From positions 1,116,001 to 1,180,000 of the forward strand of contig JBANDB010000010.1 in the NCBI GenBank assembly GCA_037576215.1: DNA of 64,000 nt, in the 5' to 3' direction. The notes under the pieces were generated by a model. That model saw nothing but the letters and a program-made list of their open reading frames with translations, did not search any database and was not told where the DNA came from. Positions 48,357 to 60,669 of this stretch are shown here, piece after piece. The first letter of the stretch is position 1, and every line of letters begins with the position of its first letter. The position numbers and the translations under genes were made by a program. Origin of the DNA: Armillaria gallica (Eukaryota; Basidiomycota; Agaricomycetes; Agaricales; Physalacriaceae).

Positions 48357-49740
48357 CCGGACGGTCGTGTTACTTGGGATTCTACGGCTGTATATGTCGT
48401 CAGTGCAAAGCATTAGCCGCTTTTTCTGCAGATATAACATTGTGATGTCGCACAAGCTTGAATTGTTTTTCTTGTTTGATCGGTGCAATCAGCTTTTTAG
48501 CTACACAAATACGTAGACTAGATGGTCTTTCATCCCTCACTAAGGACGGAATAACTAAATACAACTCGTATTTAATTACTCACTGCAAGTGAAGGTAAAT
48601 GTCAAAATTAGACGATCGTCAATCGCCATAGACTCGAACCAGTCTCACCGCCAGTTGATGACAATCGATCAACTCGGGCAGGCGAATGATCGACTGTCAT
48701 CAACCGAAGTTGGGACTGGCTCGAGTCTACAATCGCCATGCCTACGTGTCCGGAGGCCTTGTACGATCACAAACATACACCTCCGTGGGCCTCCAGTCCT
48801 GAAATCCTGATGTTTGTCGGCTCAGTTGACTTTTGGCCAATGATGTCGCAACCTACGGGTCAAGAAATGAGTTTCTGACCGTCCACTGAAAAAATAAATG
48901 AGAGTGAATGATATTTTCGGCCATGACATGCATGACAATCTAGTCGGTTTTCTCGGTCAAATCGCGTTGTTTCAGATATCGTGCCAAGTCCTGTCAAAAG
49001 GCGCACCAAAATTGCCGAAGAATTGAAGAATCAACATGTCGCCGTAGGAGGAGGGAATGTTGGAAAAGATTTCAAGACGATATTTGAAGTTCATAAAAAA
49101 ACCATAAGGCTATGGATCGAAAAACCGATTCAATCCCATCGCAGTAGCCCTCCTCCAGCTGAAATCACAACGATATTATTGGTTTCTAGTTTCCCGTCTA
49201 TAGGTCTTCCCAATTTCTACAACTGATAGGGTGGCTCGATCTGGGTTTCTCTGTTGGGGGTTGACTAGATGGTAGCGAGGAATGGGTTTCATAGTGCATT
49301 TGTATGTGTCCGGTGCCTAAAGATACTGTGCTGTTGGTGAGAAATCAATTTGAAATTCCAGTTGTCTAGTCGTTATGCGACTGCCACTCTGCAATGTTGC
49401 CGGGTAATAAAACTTCCTTCTTTCTTTTCTTGCTAACTTTCTTCCGTTGCCTTTTGAAATGACATTGGAGTGAGCTGATCCTTGCTCGCACTACAGCAAC
49501 AAAAGAGGGGCAATGTCCTGAAAGTCTACTCTGATATGGATTTTTCTGTATTTTCACGGTTAGTCTTCCGGGCAGCTAACGGACCACTGTACCCGAACGT
49601 GATCCTTACCAGCTTACCCTGACTATTGCCGTCCTCTCCGAAATCAGAGAAAGAGGCTGTGTAAGTCGCCACCATCACCAACATAGTCGTCCTCGGGAGG
49701 CCTCCTCGTTGACGGGCGATCTCTTTTCTCTTACTGTCCC
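48357..49740. other. Intergenic with one foldback element
   Basis: About 1.4 kb. It contains the MITE annotated at 48620-48739. An ORF at 48981-49226 has a faint helix-turn-helix look (KTIRLWIEK) but no family support. The rest shows nothing recognisable. Confidence 0.5.
48620..48739. mobile_element. Short foldback MITE with 10-bp target site duplication
   Basis: Inverted arms 48629-48670 and 48688-48729 (42 nt, about 35 matches, ends TAGACTCGA / TCGAGTCTA) enclose a 17-nt loop. The direct repeat CAATCGCCAT flanks them at 48620-48629 and 48730-48739. A roughly 100-bp non-coding element that is almost entirely inverted repeat, with a 9-10 bp duplication, fits a Mutator-like MITE. The arms could also transcribe into a hairpin RNA. 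Confidence 0.75.
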
Positions 49741-52148
49741 ATGCTGACACTAATTCTCTTCTGGACGCTGGTCGCTCATTCTCTTCTGCTAGTTGCTGCC
49801 CAAGATTTCACTCCTTCGTCTTCCTGGCGAGTGAGCAATCTTCATGGTCATCATTTTGCGCAGCCGGCAGCTGATTATCACTCTCTGTTAGAGTCCGAAT
49901 GTAACCACGTCCCAAGATGACCGTATCAGCATTGCGGGTGCTGCCCTGGACAAAACGGCTGGCTTCCTTCGGAGTGATGGATCATTCAATGGTCAGTACT
50001 TTATCTCCCCCCCTTGCGCGTTTTTGACGTCGTGCTTAGATTCTGCTTACGGGACACCTGGAATGCTTTACGCTCAAATGGCCGAGTTTGACAGGATAAC
50101 AAATCAGACAAAATACAAAGACGTGTTGAAGAAATACTTTCCACTCATGGAGGCAGTTCGACCAAACTTTTTGGATGAATTGTGCGTCTCCCTCACTGCA
50201 ACGCGATCGTGGCTGACTTCTTGTATTATAATGAAGCGTCAGTCTATGTTTCATATGCGTCTTCGTCTGCTCATCTTTCTCCTTTCCCTCCTCCTCTTCA
50301 ATAGCTGAACTATGGGCTGTGAGTTGTTGCCTCGTTCTTTTTGCCAGATGACATGTTGAAACGGGTTATAGCTCTTACGGCTATGCGGCTGCTCGTGCTT
50401 ATGAAGTCTACCAGGACGAAACATTTTTAGACTACGCTATCACCTCTTGGACCTCCGCAGGAGCATACACCCTCTCAGACAGCGACACTTCGTCCGGGAG
50501 CACGCCTGGAAAATCATTCAATGTGCAGGCTACATGCCAAGGCAGTGAGTATCACACGTCCGGCCTCCGTCTGAATGATTCTAACATCGGTTTGCAGTCA
50601 CCATGGCGGGCGGTACTTTCTGGGTAAACCATACTTGCTCAGGTGTTCTAATCACATCTCATTCCGTGTTAGGAAACTGACCAGGACAATCCGACTATCG
50701 TCGGCTTAGCCACAGGGTGAGCTCTCTTGGCTATCACCAATTCTCCAGAATCTGATTTTTATATACTTAGGTCATATCTAGTGTGGGTTCTCTGAATTCT
50801 TCATTCATTCCCGACTCTTATAAGCCGCCTGAATGTACAGTGTCTCTGCTCTGTTGGCCGAGGCGACTGGCAATAAGACCTATCTGGATGCTGCCATCAA
50901 TTCTGCGACTTTTATCCATTCACATCTCTATAATGTACAGAATGTGGTCCAAGATAATATTTCGGCCAGAAAGAACGACTCATGCTCAGTTGGTTCAGGG
51001 ATAAACCCCTATAATTCTGGGTTGTTCATCGAGGGCCTGGCCATACTAGATTCGATCAGTGGAAACGCGACCACGCAAACTTTACTTCGTGAGACCATAG
51101 CAGCAGCAGTGACCAATAATGCTTGGCAAGGCGACGATGGCATTATTGCGAACTGGAGTGGGTGCAAAGTGTTTGATTCCTCGTCACAGCAATTAATAGT
51201 TGTTGCACAGATTCCAAAGTTGGCGACCTCCTTATGATGCGTGGCCTGGGCGCAGTGTATTGGCGGAACACCACATATTCTGACATGCGGAATTATGTGA
51301 AGGAATACATCGGTGTGCAGGTATGTGTGTCCTAGCGTATATCCATCTTGCAAATGATATTTTTTCTCATCCCACAATCTCTCCAGTACAACGCCGTCCT
51401 TGACCTGGCGACATCAAATGGAACCAATGTATATGGTGCTTCATGGGTCGGTCCACCAAGCGCTGTCTTCTCAAGTGACAACCAGACCACAGCCCTGAGC
51501 GTTCTTATCAACGGAATATTGCTGAAAGACCAGGAACCCCCCTCGTCAAACACATCGGACTCGGGCTCGAGTTCTGGTTCTGGCTCTGGTTCTACCCCAG
51601 ATAAGTCTTCTTCTAGCCCAGCAGGTGCCATTGCAGGAGGTGTCGTTGGTGGTATTGCCCTCCTTGTCATCATCGGTCTCGTCGTATTCTTCGTTCGCCG
51701 GCGGCGACGGCGCGAGAAAACGCGCAGGTCCGTCTTATTGGATGACGACTTCTCTTCATCGTCACCGCTTGCGCCTACGCCATTCATAATGGCGCCTCTG
51801 ACTTCTACTCAGTCGAGTCCTGACAGACAACCATATTCCCCGACAAACAGTCAGCGGTCCGAAAAAGTGCTGGCAGGAGGACGTAGTCATATTGGGCAGT
51901 CATCTATGGGAGAGAAAGCCGCTCTTCTGCATGCTCAGTCAACGGTGAGCCTACAAGAGGGTGGCTCAATGCAGCCACGGTCATCAACGCCAGAAGCCGC
52001 AGCTGCAGCCCCCGGGCCATCGAACGAGGAACCACCAAGGGTTAACCTGCCCACGGAGGAATTGGTTAGACTCTTAAATGAGAGGCTACAAGCAGGCGGT
52101 CATTGGGATGAGGATGAAATGCCGCCAGAATATCATACTGCTTCATGA
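49741..52148 (+). CDS. Membrane-anchored GH76-like (six-hairpin) protein
   Basis: ATG at 49741 opens a signal peptide (MLTLILFWTLVAHSLLLVAAQ). The (alpha/alpha)6 region reads ISIAGAALDKTAGF, GTPGMLYAQMAEFDRIT, SYGYAAARAYEVYQDETFLDYA, TMAGGTFWETDQDNPTIVGLATG, GNKTYLDAAINSATFIHSHL, NSGLFIEGLAILDSISGN and WQGDDGIIAN, resembling glycoside hydrolase family 76 (alpha-1,6-mannanase). The usual catalytic Asp-Asp pair is not evident. A Ser/Gly linker (about 51550-51620), one transmembrane span (GVVGGIALLVIIGLVVFFV), an Arg stop-transfer and a Ser-rich cytosolic tail of about 145 residues follow. The intron at 50182-50371 is read as 190 nt; including the 14 nt between internal splice sites would break the frame. 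Likely a wall-associated enzyme or sensor. Confidence 0.8.
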
Positions 52149-52465
52149 CGGCGTGGTTGATTTATTCAAGAACAATCGTTTATCCTTGGTATCTTGTTGT
52201 CTGGACCTCCACAGCGAATCATGTGGTGATTGGGACCTGCCTATTGTTATTATTTGTACCAGTGTACCTAAGCTATACCTTAATGTTTTTCATGTAGCAA
52301 TTACATACGGTGTTGATCCTCTATATTCGCGTCTGTATGTGCCTGGGAAAAGATGAGCGCGACAAGCATGTGATCGAACAGTCTGGTTTTCAACATCAAC
52401 ATTCCGACAAGCTTCTCAGCGTTAACGTGACATTCGCTAAATTCTAAGAACTTCACGACGCAGAA
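52149..52465. other. Intergenic
   Basis: About 317 bp of presumed 3' region of the GH76-like gene and promoter of the hydrolase; nothing specific seen. Confidence 0.4.
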
Positions 52466-53912
52466 ATGGACGGCCTGTTAACGAATCCCTTTCTAAAGAA
52501 GGCTCGGACTGTGTTTGCGGTCCTCGGCGGTGTTTACGTAGTCGCAGTGGGTCTACTAACCATACCTTACTTTCAAGGCCAGTCAGTATAACTTTATCTG
52601 CTGTTGCATGCACATCTTTCTAACCTGATTCAGCACAATATATCTTAATGCTGTCCGTATTCCTTGGTTTGCCGACTTTGACGCCCCAGAGAGATACGGT
52701 CTTTCTCGTGCGTTATTGCTACTTCTACATCTGACAGTGTCTGACCTGATTACAGCAAACAAAACGTACAATTTCAAGATCCAAACATCCGACAACGAAA
52801 CTCTCGGCTCGTGGTTTATTCTTTCAGACAGACAGTACCAATCCATTCCATTTCCACCTCAATCACCCGAGCTGCTCATCTCTGATGCTGTAAGAGGCTC
52901 ACCTACCATTCTCTTCCTGCATGGCAACGCCGCCACCCGTGCTTTCAATGCACGCGTGCAACATTATCAAGCTTACTCTTCTCGGCTTCATGCCAACGTC
53001 CTGGCTATTGACTATCGTGGGTTCGCCGAAAGTTCCGGAGCACCTAGTGAGGATGGCTTGGTCCGTGACGCGAGAGCTGCGTGGGAGTGGTTGATCAGCC
53101 AAGGTGCCAAAGGCGAGGATATTCTCATCGTTGGTCATAGCCTCGGTACCGGCGTGGGCGCTCGTTTAGCCGCCGAACTCTCAGACGAAGGCGTGAATTA
53201 TCGAGGAGTCGTCCTCATGAGCCCCTTTTCGAGCATTGAAGAGGTCCTGAAGACGTATAACGTGTTTGGAGCTGTACCCTTGATGAAGCCCCTTTCTATG
53301 ATACCATATGCCGCCAGTGAGTTATGTTAAATTGGTTCTCTAACCTATTGTCATGACGTTTTTGTCTAGATGTGGTTACATGGGCATTGATACATAAATT
53401 CGACACCATTAGCGTCATACCTGTACGTTTTTCATCTTCAGATTGCACTAAATACATTCATTCACATCTGTTTGCAGAGAATAAAGGGCGAAGTGACTAT
53501 TGCTCATGCCGGTCAGTGTGATCGTTCTTTCGCTTGCTGTGTCTTATCCCTTTTTGTAGAGAATGACTGGGACATACCCTATACCCACTCCGAAACACTC
53601 TTCAACGCCTTCCTTGAACCTCACCTTCCAACTGTCAAACTGCCCACAAATCCTGCAGCTTTGTCGAAGGATGAGTGGGCGTCCTTCACCTCGCAAGTAA
53701 GCGCTAGAAAAGAAAGGCGCGAAGAGTTGGTCACCCAAACAAAGCTGGCCAATTTTGGATCTGTAGAAGAATTTACTGATGGCAATAGAGACGTCATGTT
53801 CGTCAAGTTGTTCGCTGGCGGTCATGATTTGGTTGGCGTGCAGGAAGGACTTCAGGATATTATTGGAACTAAGTATGGATTTATCAGGGAACGGAAATTG
53901 ATTTTAGACTGA
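52466..53912 (+). CDS. ABHD12-like serine hydrolase (monoacylglycerol/lysophospholipid lipase)
   Basis: Alpha/beta hydrolase anchored in a membrane, probably ER. ATG at 52466 gives a short tail and one membrane span (TVFAVLGGVYVVAVGLLTIPYF). The fold shows the oxyanion region ILFLHGNAATRAFNARVQHY, AIDYRGFAESSGAPSEDGL, nucleophile elbow VGHSLGTGVGARLA (Ser in GHSLG), the acid in AHAENDWDIPY, and the His in LFAGGHDLVGVQEGL. RGVVLMSPFSSIEEV and MKPLSMIPYA are typical ABHD12 blocks. A Lys/Glu-rich insert (VSARKERREELVTQ) lies between acid and His. Ends at 53912. Physiological lipid substrate not determinable. Confidence 0.87.
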
Positions 53913-55005
53913 GTAGAAGAAACTTATGGTCGTTGATGATGATGTTTATATTTGAATCTCCTATGATATGATATAGCGCGCGCGGTTGAAGGATTGGAAG
54001 GAACATCGCTTTTTTACAATATTGTCGCATAGATACTATCCTTAAACACCGGGCATGTCGCCTTATGATTGTTCCATAATCCTTGAGTATGGCGTCCTTA
54101 GCGTCGTACGTACAGCCCAATGAGAATATCAAAGCTCTATTGGGACAGAACGCTGGCGTGCGAGGATCAGCTGGTCGCAAGTTGACCCGCTTCAGTGGTC
54201 TACTACCGCCAAGGACTTTGGGGTTCCGAGTAACTATACAGATAACAGGCGTTCGTTCAGTCCACGCCCGTAAGCTGAGAGCTTTATCGAAAAGATTTGG
54301 AAAACCTGGACGACCTAGTCTCTTGTGCATGTATTATTTTCAGAGACAAGTTGCTGTGTCTCTCTCATGAGGTTGAGTCACTAAAATAAGCATAAGATCA
54401 ACGTCGTAAAAAAAGCGAGGAAACTCACCACAGAAGGAACGCCGTCAGCGAGCTGCCCGATTCTTGCAGAGCATTGATGCGCGCCACAGGTTCAGTCATT
54501 CTTTAGTAAGAGATGTGTATTATTCTATAGGTATAAATGGAAGCAATAGCAGATCAAACTTTGAATCCCAGTCCCCGCATACACGCTATATGACTTGCAA
54601 CGAGCTCCTTGCATTTGTCATCAGCCTCGACACCGGCGTGGAGGAAGCAGTCATCGCGAGCTGACTTTGTCTGTGGGCATGCGCAGCACCTTGAGAGAGA
54701 CTGTGAACGCTGCACAAGTAAACATTATAACTCGACGCACGGTTTCAAGCCCTGCGGGTTTAGCGGATTCATTTTGGGATCCGTTGGGTCGAATTTTGCT
54801 GGTGCGGGAGCAGGCGACGGCGTCCAGAGCCAGGATACCTTAGAAATAATATGTTACTGCTCTCTAGAAAATGGAAAAAGGTCTACCTTTTCTAACATGA
54901 CGAACGGACGTGAAAGTTTGAAAGCAAGAAGCTGAGTAATGACACCTCCGCGATCGGAAAATACCGTGTGCGGCAATCAAATGACACACCGCTCTGACGT
55001 CTATA
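53913..55005. other. Intergenic, convergent
   Basis: About 1.1 kb between the stops of the hydrolase and the transporter. ORFs at 53884-54330 (minus) and 54609-54935 (plus) have no family features and no credible splice context. Confidence 0.5.
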
Positions 55006-56409
55006 TTATTCTGTCTTTTTCTTTTCTACCCTAGCTCCCGCGCTGTACAATATGCTACCCAGGAACACCATGGAGGCACCAACACCAAGTTGCAGATTCC
55101 ACCCGTTTCCAAACCACCATACACTGAAGCATAAACTGATTGCTTTTCTTGTCGTTAATACCAAATTCGTTGACACAGACGATACTCGCTGTAGTCGACT
55201 CAGCTAAAGACTTGGCATAACGGATAAAACTCACCGATGTCAACCGATTCACCCCCGAAACGCATATAAGCTGTGTAACAAGGTTCCCTGCTAATATTAA
55301 CCATGCCATGCCAGCTGCCGAAGCCTCAGTTGGTTCCGAAAGACTTGCCAAGCCCTGCTTAACATCCTGAACCAGGAAAAGGAAGACGGGAAGAGAGAGA
55401 CAGTGCTTTTGTCTTCCATCAGCGAAGAAGGGGGCGGAATGACAAAACTGTACCGTATAAAACACTCCTTCTTTCCAGCAGGGCCCGTATCGTTGATAGG
55501 TCTTCTCTTGCAGCATCCCGAGAAATCCAGTGCACAGCAAGGATAAGACCAACATCACAATTCCTATGGAATATTTCCGGACATCGGAATTTGATTGCGA
55601 AGGTGCATTTGATGGCGGTCGAGAAAAGGTCGCGATTGTAACTCCAAAGGAGACCATGATGACCGAAAACTTATTATAAAAGCTCAGGTAACAAAAAGCT
55701 GAGAAGCAGGAAGGACCTACCACTTGCACAAGGCTGTACCTCCTCTTCAGGAAGAAGAATCCGAATAGCATGGACACCGGGAGACCTATAGGTGGTGTGA
55801 GAAACATCACAAGTCAGACAATTGGACATGTTTACCAGCTGAACGGAAGACCATTAAGACAGTAAGAGGCACATTAAAGGCAAAGGCCCAGTTATTTAAT
55901 AGAGACCCCGTAGATAAAACGAGCACTTGGGTAGCCCAGTTCCTGAGTGGTACTTGTCGTGACTTAAGCCGTGGTATCCATGCTTCCGGTGAATAAGTGA
56001 CGAACGACGGCAGTGATTGCAAAGAAATGAACATCATTTGGGAAAAGGTGAGTGCCGAACCTGGAGTGAAAGAAGCAGCGTTGGCTCACGTCCGAGAAAC
56101 GACGAGACAAATGGGTCTAAAATTCACCAATTCGTGGATTGAGCAGGAGGAGATTTTCATAAAGCCAGACGTTCCTAGAGATCGGCTGAGTTACAAGTGT
56201 ATCCTGACGGTGTCAGAGTGAAACGTACGAGCAACAACCTCCAAATACCAATGAAAGTATCTGAAAACATACATTAGCTAGATGACAAATACCGAGAGCA
56301 ATGTTGTTACAGAGGTGTAGTCAAATAAGCTGGACGATGCCTGTGCCAGTGAAACACCTGGGTCGAACGACACAGCATCAGCGCCACGCGTAGAAGACGT
56401 TTCCTTCAT
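55006..56409 (-). CDS. YEA4: UAA-family nucleotide-sugar transporter (YEA4/SLC35B type)
   Basis: Multi-spanning antiporter bringing a UDP-sugar (UDP-GlcNAc in yeast Yea4) into ER or Golgi. ATG at 56409 leads, over small exons, to ILSLVFGGCCS, NVWLYENLLLLNPRIG and SALTFSQMMFISLQSLPSF, then QVLVLSTGSLLNNWAFAFNVPLT, VMVSFGVTIATFSRP-like spans, GIVMLVLSLLCTGFLGMLQE-KTYQRYG, WKEGVFYT-HCLSLPVFLF, AWLILAGNLVTQLICVSGVN-RLTS and VSSVSTNLVLTTRKAISL, ending WWFGNGWNLQLGVGAS and a KKKTE tail. The motifs YQRYG, WKE and RKxISLxxSVWWFGN are diagnostic. The Lys-rich C-terminus fits ER retrieval. The extreme N-terminal exon (56409-56290) is less certain than the rest. Confidence 0.88.
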
Positions 56410-58432
56410 CTAAGAAAGAGCTGGAGGAGGCCGACACGATGCCAGATGACGTGGGAGGAAAAAGACACGTAGAATGAAGCAGAGAGTGGAAGACAACCGG
56501 TCCGGGACATCGGTCCGGCAAAAGAAAAGCCGATCACTTGCCCGATCAGGGTTTACCGGAACCACCACACTACGGCACTTTCATGCTGGAGCAGTGGAGC
56601 TCACCTCGGTGGCGAACCCTGGACGCTTTCACTGAATACCTGTGCTGCCACTGGACATGATCTACATGAAGGGGAACCTCGGAGTCGCTCGGCCTGACGC
56701 ATGTGGCACTGCGACAACTTAGTTCATCTGCTTCGGGTATAAGCTTGAAGGATACAACGCTTCTTCAAAACCGCTCCCTATATTCATCTGCGGATCTGTC
56801 TTCTGTATCTGCGCTACAAGAGTTATTTCCGATCGTGAGCCTGACACTGTTGCTTCACTGAAGCCCAAGTTCCGCTCCGCCTCTTCCCCTTGTCCTTTAT
56901 CAGAGTCGCCAACTTTTTCTTTGCCCTGCATACAGGGCCCAAAGGCCCCGAGAGAAACTAGATTTCCCTGAAGAAGGTATGAAGTTTTTTCGAAATTACA
57001 TCAAACAGTTAACTGATGGATCTGCAAAGACGTTGTAAGGTTTCTTTGGTATAAGTACTCACTACGAACATAACAGTCAACATTTTTTCTTTCACAAAAG
57101 CTGACTGGATCTCAATTCTCCAGCGGACACGAGAGCTCGGTTTTAAAAATGGTATATCACGACATAGCTATCATCTGAGTTTTATCCTTTACCAGCCTCA
57201 GGATCCTTCTGAAGCCAAATAAGGTCAGCTTCTTCTGCTATCTGGTAGGCACGTCTATCCTCGCTCGAAGGTCGACAGGAACTCCGGATATAATTTAGAC
57301 ATTCGCGACTGGGATATCACCGGGCTGGGCAGAAGTTTTGGTCAGGCTCACTTCACTTTTTTTCCGAGTCTCTTGGCGCACCTTTGTCGTTTCTCACTTG
57401 AGGCCGAGTTGCCCAGTGTGAGCAAGCACGCGATGCACCGGCATCGATGGCATCCTCGTTCCAGGGTTGTGCCGACGCCACATCGACCACTAGCTCGCGG
57501 CGGAGCGGATCCACCGCCCACTTCGCCTTGGAACTTCGGAATAACTTCAAACTCCAGACTCTTCTCAGAACGATGTGTGGGCGCGCGCATCGCTGCTGTG
57601 TCTCAAGCATCAGTCTGTACTGACGCACAGGCAGAGACCCTCGGACTAAAGGCCGATGCCAACTGTCGAACGACCTCCAAGCGGCGCGTCAGGGGATGTT
57701 AAAACACCGTTGCCGCACACACGAATCATACAATGAAACTAGTGTGAGGAGGGCGACTGTTTATTGAAAACTTCTTTCCTTCAAAGGAAGGGTTTGTGAT
57801 GCGCTCAGCGTGAGACCGAAATGCAAAGAGGAGGATAACAATCATAGGAGCTACAGGGACTTGTTATCTCACCAGGCTTCCAAGAAACTATTTTGATACC
57901 TTCTCTCTTCATCAATCCTACACAATGAACCTCATTCATGTCCATGAATACTCATGTTCGTGCCTTGTACATGATACTCTTCTCGTCTCGTTCTTGTAAC
58001 TGAAACAGCCCACCTACCTTCAGAACCAACTCAAACTGATTCAGAATCAGGACAAAGAATATCTTCAGTACCTTGTTGATCACAGAAGCATTATAGGTAG
58101 ACAAGAACGGAAACACAGCGGTATTCCTGATCGGCGTCAATCTTTTTCCCATCCGTGGTCCTCGCCCATCTCGTCTATCCTTTGTTGGTCCGATATAAAC
58201 GCGAATTACAGTACCTCGCTGACCCACTCGTTTCCGTTTCATCTCAGACCGTCATCGAACACTGAAGGCATGGAATTGGTGCCTATGTTTAATTATTTCT
58301 TCGTGTACCCCACTCTCGGTCAAGGTGGGTATATGGTGAAAAAGTAGACGCATACATCCATTTGTTGTTGCACGGGGCACTAAGAAGATAAGGTACATTT
58401 CGAAATCACCGCATATCATGACCCCTTCGAAT
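56410..58432. other. Long gene-poor stretch
   Basis: About 2 kb without a gene I can support, the longest in the window. A GC-rich part (57350-57710) has overlapping open frames on both strands, and the minus frame continuing to about 57190 looks faintly coding (EDRRAYQIAEEADLIWLQ). It could be the relic of a lost gene or transposon, but no family was recognised. ORF 57952-58242 is likewise unsupported. Confidence 0.45.
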
Positions 58433-60669
58433 CTACCAGAACTCATCCTCCAAAACGGAAGCATCCCAAACATCAGCCTTGGTCCACTCGTCCGCAGGTA
58501 ACTGCTCAAACTGGGTGAAGTTCTCCCTCGTGATATAATCTTTTTCCCATTCCTTGTTAGCATAATAAGAAAACACCTCCCAGTTCCTGACGTCCCCTAT
58601 CAATAACAAGAAACCAGGCGAAGTAGAAAACGTACTGTACGGGCCAAGGGGAGACGAGTCTACCACCGTGTTCAAGAGACTCGTTGTTGAGCCACGCCAC
58701 ATATTGGCGAACGATAGCTATCAGTGACAGTCAAAACTGGGGTCCAGTGTACTTCTGCAAAGACTGACCTTCCGAGGGACCAGTTCCGAAGAGTCCGCGG
58801 AAATGTGTATATCTTGTACCGTTGTATTGCCTCCAAAGCTCAGCTTCATTAGGGATTCGGGCGGTTCCTTCCCAAACCTTAGCTAGTGCGTACGATTGGT
58901 ATTGACCAACAGTCCACGGGCGTACTTGTGGCCGGAAATAAGCGGTACATCGTAAAACCAAGGATATTATTACACACCATTGGTGAACGCAAGCGTTGGG
59001 TCAGGGATGTAATGTCCAGTCCAGTGAACATTCCGCAAAGCATTTCCATTGAACACATCGGTTGGAGGGCCCGATGGGGCTTGGAATTTGTTGCCAAGAG
59101 TGCTGCACGACAACTTGTCAGCCGAAGACCAGTCGTGACTTTGGCCAAGACCTACTCATTAAGAATCGCTGACAGGAACGAGTTTGACCTCTTGTATCCT
59201 GTCGCAAGGATAACCTGGACATCATTCAGCACTCGTAAGGTTGTCCGAGAGAAAATGAGACCGGGTACCTCGTCAATATCTTCCAAGACACTCCCATTTA
59301 CGAGAGAGATCTTTCCCGCTTTTATGCCGTTATCAAACGAAGGCAGTGCGCTGAATGAAGCTATCTCGGGAATGAATTCAGTCTCTGGAGGGAATCGGCG
59401 GAATGAACGGCGCTGGAAGGGGTGGAGGTTGTCCCAATCGTATTTCTATCCCGAGAGTCAGCGACCTTGCTGTGGATAACAAACCAAACTGCAAACCTTC
59501 GAGCTAGCATAGACCTTTTTAGCATAAGGTATGATGTCACGAGCTATTTCCGAGCCAGAGGTGCCAACGCCAACGACCAATATTTTCTGGACGGCAGACA
59601 TTCATTAGTCACCTGTTATCCTTCAAAATTATGCACATACCTTTCCAGTGTATCGCTGCGGAGTACGGTAGATTCTCGAATGATAGACGCTAAACCTCGA
59701 CGGATCATTGACAGCTCTCACTTTGCTCCACTCAATCAGACCATCAATGTCAGGTACATGAGGTTGATCATAGGGACCCGAGGCAACAACAACAGCGTCA
59801 AATTCCTCCGTCCACCAAGTAGCTTTAATCCGTTGTGATTCTTCAAGCTTTTTGAGATGCCTCAGGGTGAGCGTCCACGCTGAACCGTCAGATTTCTTTG
59901 CCAACTTTTCGACACGTGTTGAGTATGCGGTTACTGCTGGGTTGTCGTTAACGTTGAGCTTGTGAAGGGAGGCGTAGGCGCGAACGTGCGCTTGAATTGT
60001 ATGCGCAGGGATGACCCAAGGCTAGGAAAGATATTACTAAGGCATCAAACGCTAGAACAACGTGATGAACATACGTGATCAGGCAAATAGGGCACATCGG
60101 GAAGTCCAGTTATGACTGCGGGTGAGTTTGTGGCAAGTGAATCCCAAATCGGACGAGGGAGCCAATGCTCTCTCCACCTCTCGTCCAAACTCAGGCCACC
60201 ATCGCCTTCTTGATAGTACTGGGTAGCGGGGAGATGGTCGGGAACCCATTTTTGCTTTCCCAAGGGTTCATCTCTGCGTACGATATGAGAAAGTTGCGGG
60301 AAGATGTGATGCCCAACTTACGGGTAGGACTCTCGAGCAGGAACCTCTTCAGAATAGAACCAGTTCCCACCCGGGCCAGGGGCGCGATCGAAGAGACGGA
60401 CTGTAAAGTTGTGTTCTACCAAGGCAGCAGCTGCTTGAAGTCCCGCGGGACCTTGGATCGTGATCAAGTCAGCAAACGTGCGAGATGTCGACCACGAAAT
60501 GCTCCTGACCTGCTCCGATAACCGCGACACGCTTGATTGTATGGTTGAATTGTGTCCATTCCGAAGCGGCGTGACTTTGATGGTAGGAGTCGAGCCCTTG
60601 GAAGGCGACCTGCTGCGCTAAAGCGCTAGATAGAAAAAGTAAAGTGTAATGTAGTTGGGAGGAGACCAT
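58433..60669 (-). CDS. Flavin-containing monooxygenase with N-terminal signal peptide
   Basis: FAD/NADPH-dependent monooxygenase of the FMO/Baeyer-Villiger group. ATG at 60669 gives a clear signal peptide (MVSSQLHYTLLFLSSALAQQ), then the FAD Rossmann motif IKRVAVIGAG/PAGLQAAAALV across an intron, LFDRAPGPGGNWFY, the linker ATQYYQ, WVIPAHTIQAHVRAYASLHKL, AVVVASGPYDQPHVPDI, an FMO-type FSVYHSRIYRTPQRYTGK, and the NADPH motif ILVVGVGTSGSEIARDI. The C-terminal part has RVLNDVQVILATGYK, NPWFYDVPLI-type and ARPWTVGQYQSYALAKVWEG blocks and ends WDASVLEDEFW at 58433. About seven introns. Secretory targeting of an FMO is unusual outside fungi; the substrate may be a secondary metabolite or an extracellular sulfur/nitrogen compound. 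Confidence 0.87.

Noticed and set aside
48981..49226. Helix-turn-helix-like ORF near the MITE
   Set aside because: Only a short KTIRLWIEK-type stretch suggests a transposase; no catalytic residues or terminal repeats.
50182..50371. Frameshift in the GH76-like gene
   Set aside because: A short internal piece (14 nt) between splice-like sites would break the frame, but one 190-nt intron joins the flanking exons in phase, so no frameshift is needed.
54609..54935. Gly/Cys-containing ORF between hydrolase and transporter
   Set aside because: Overlaps a second open frame, has no credible start and no recognisable domain.
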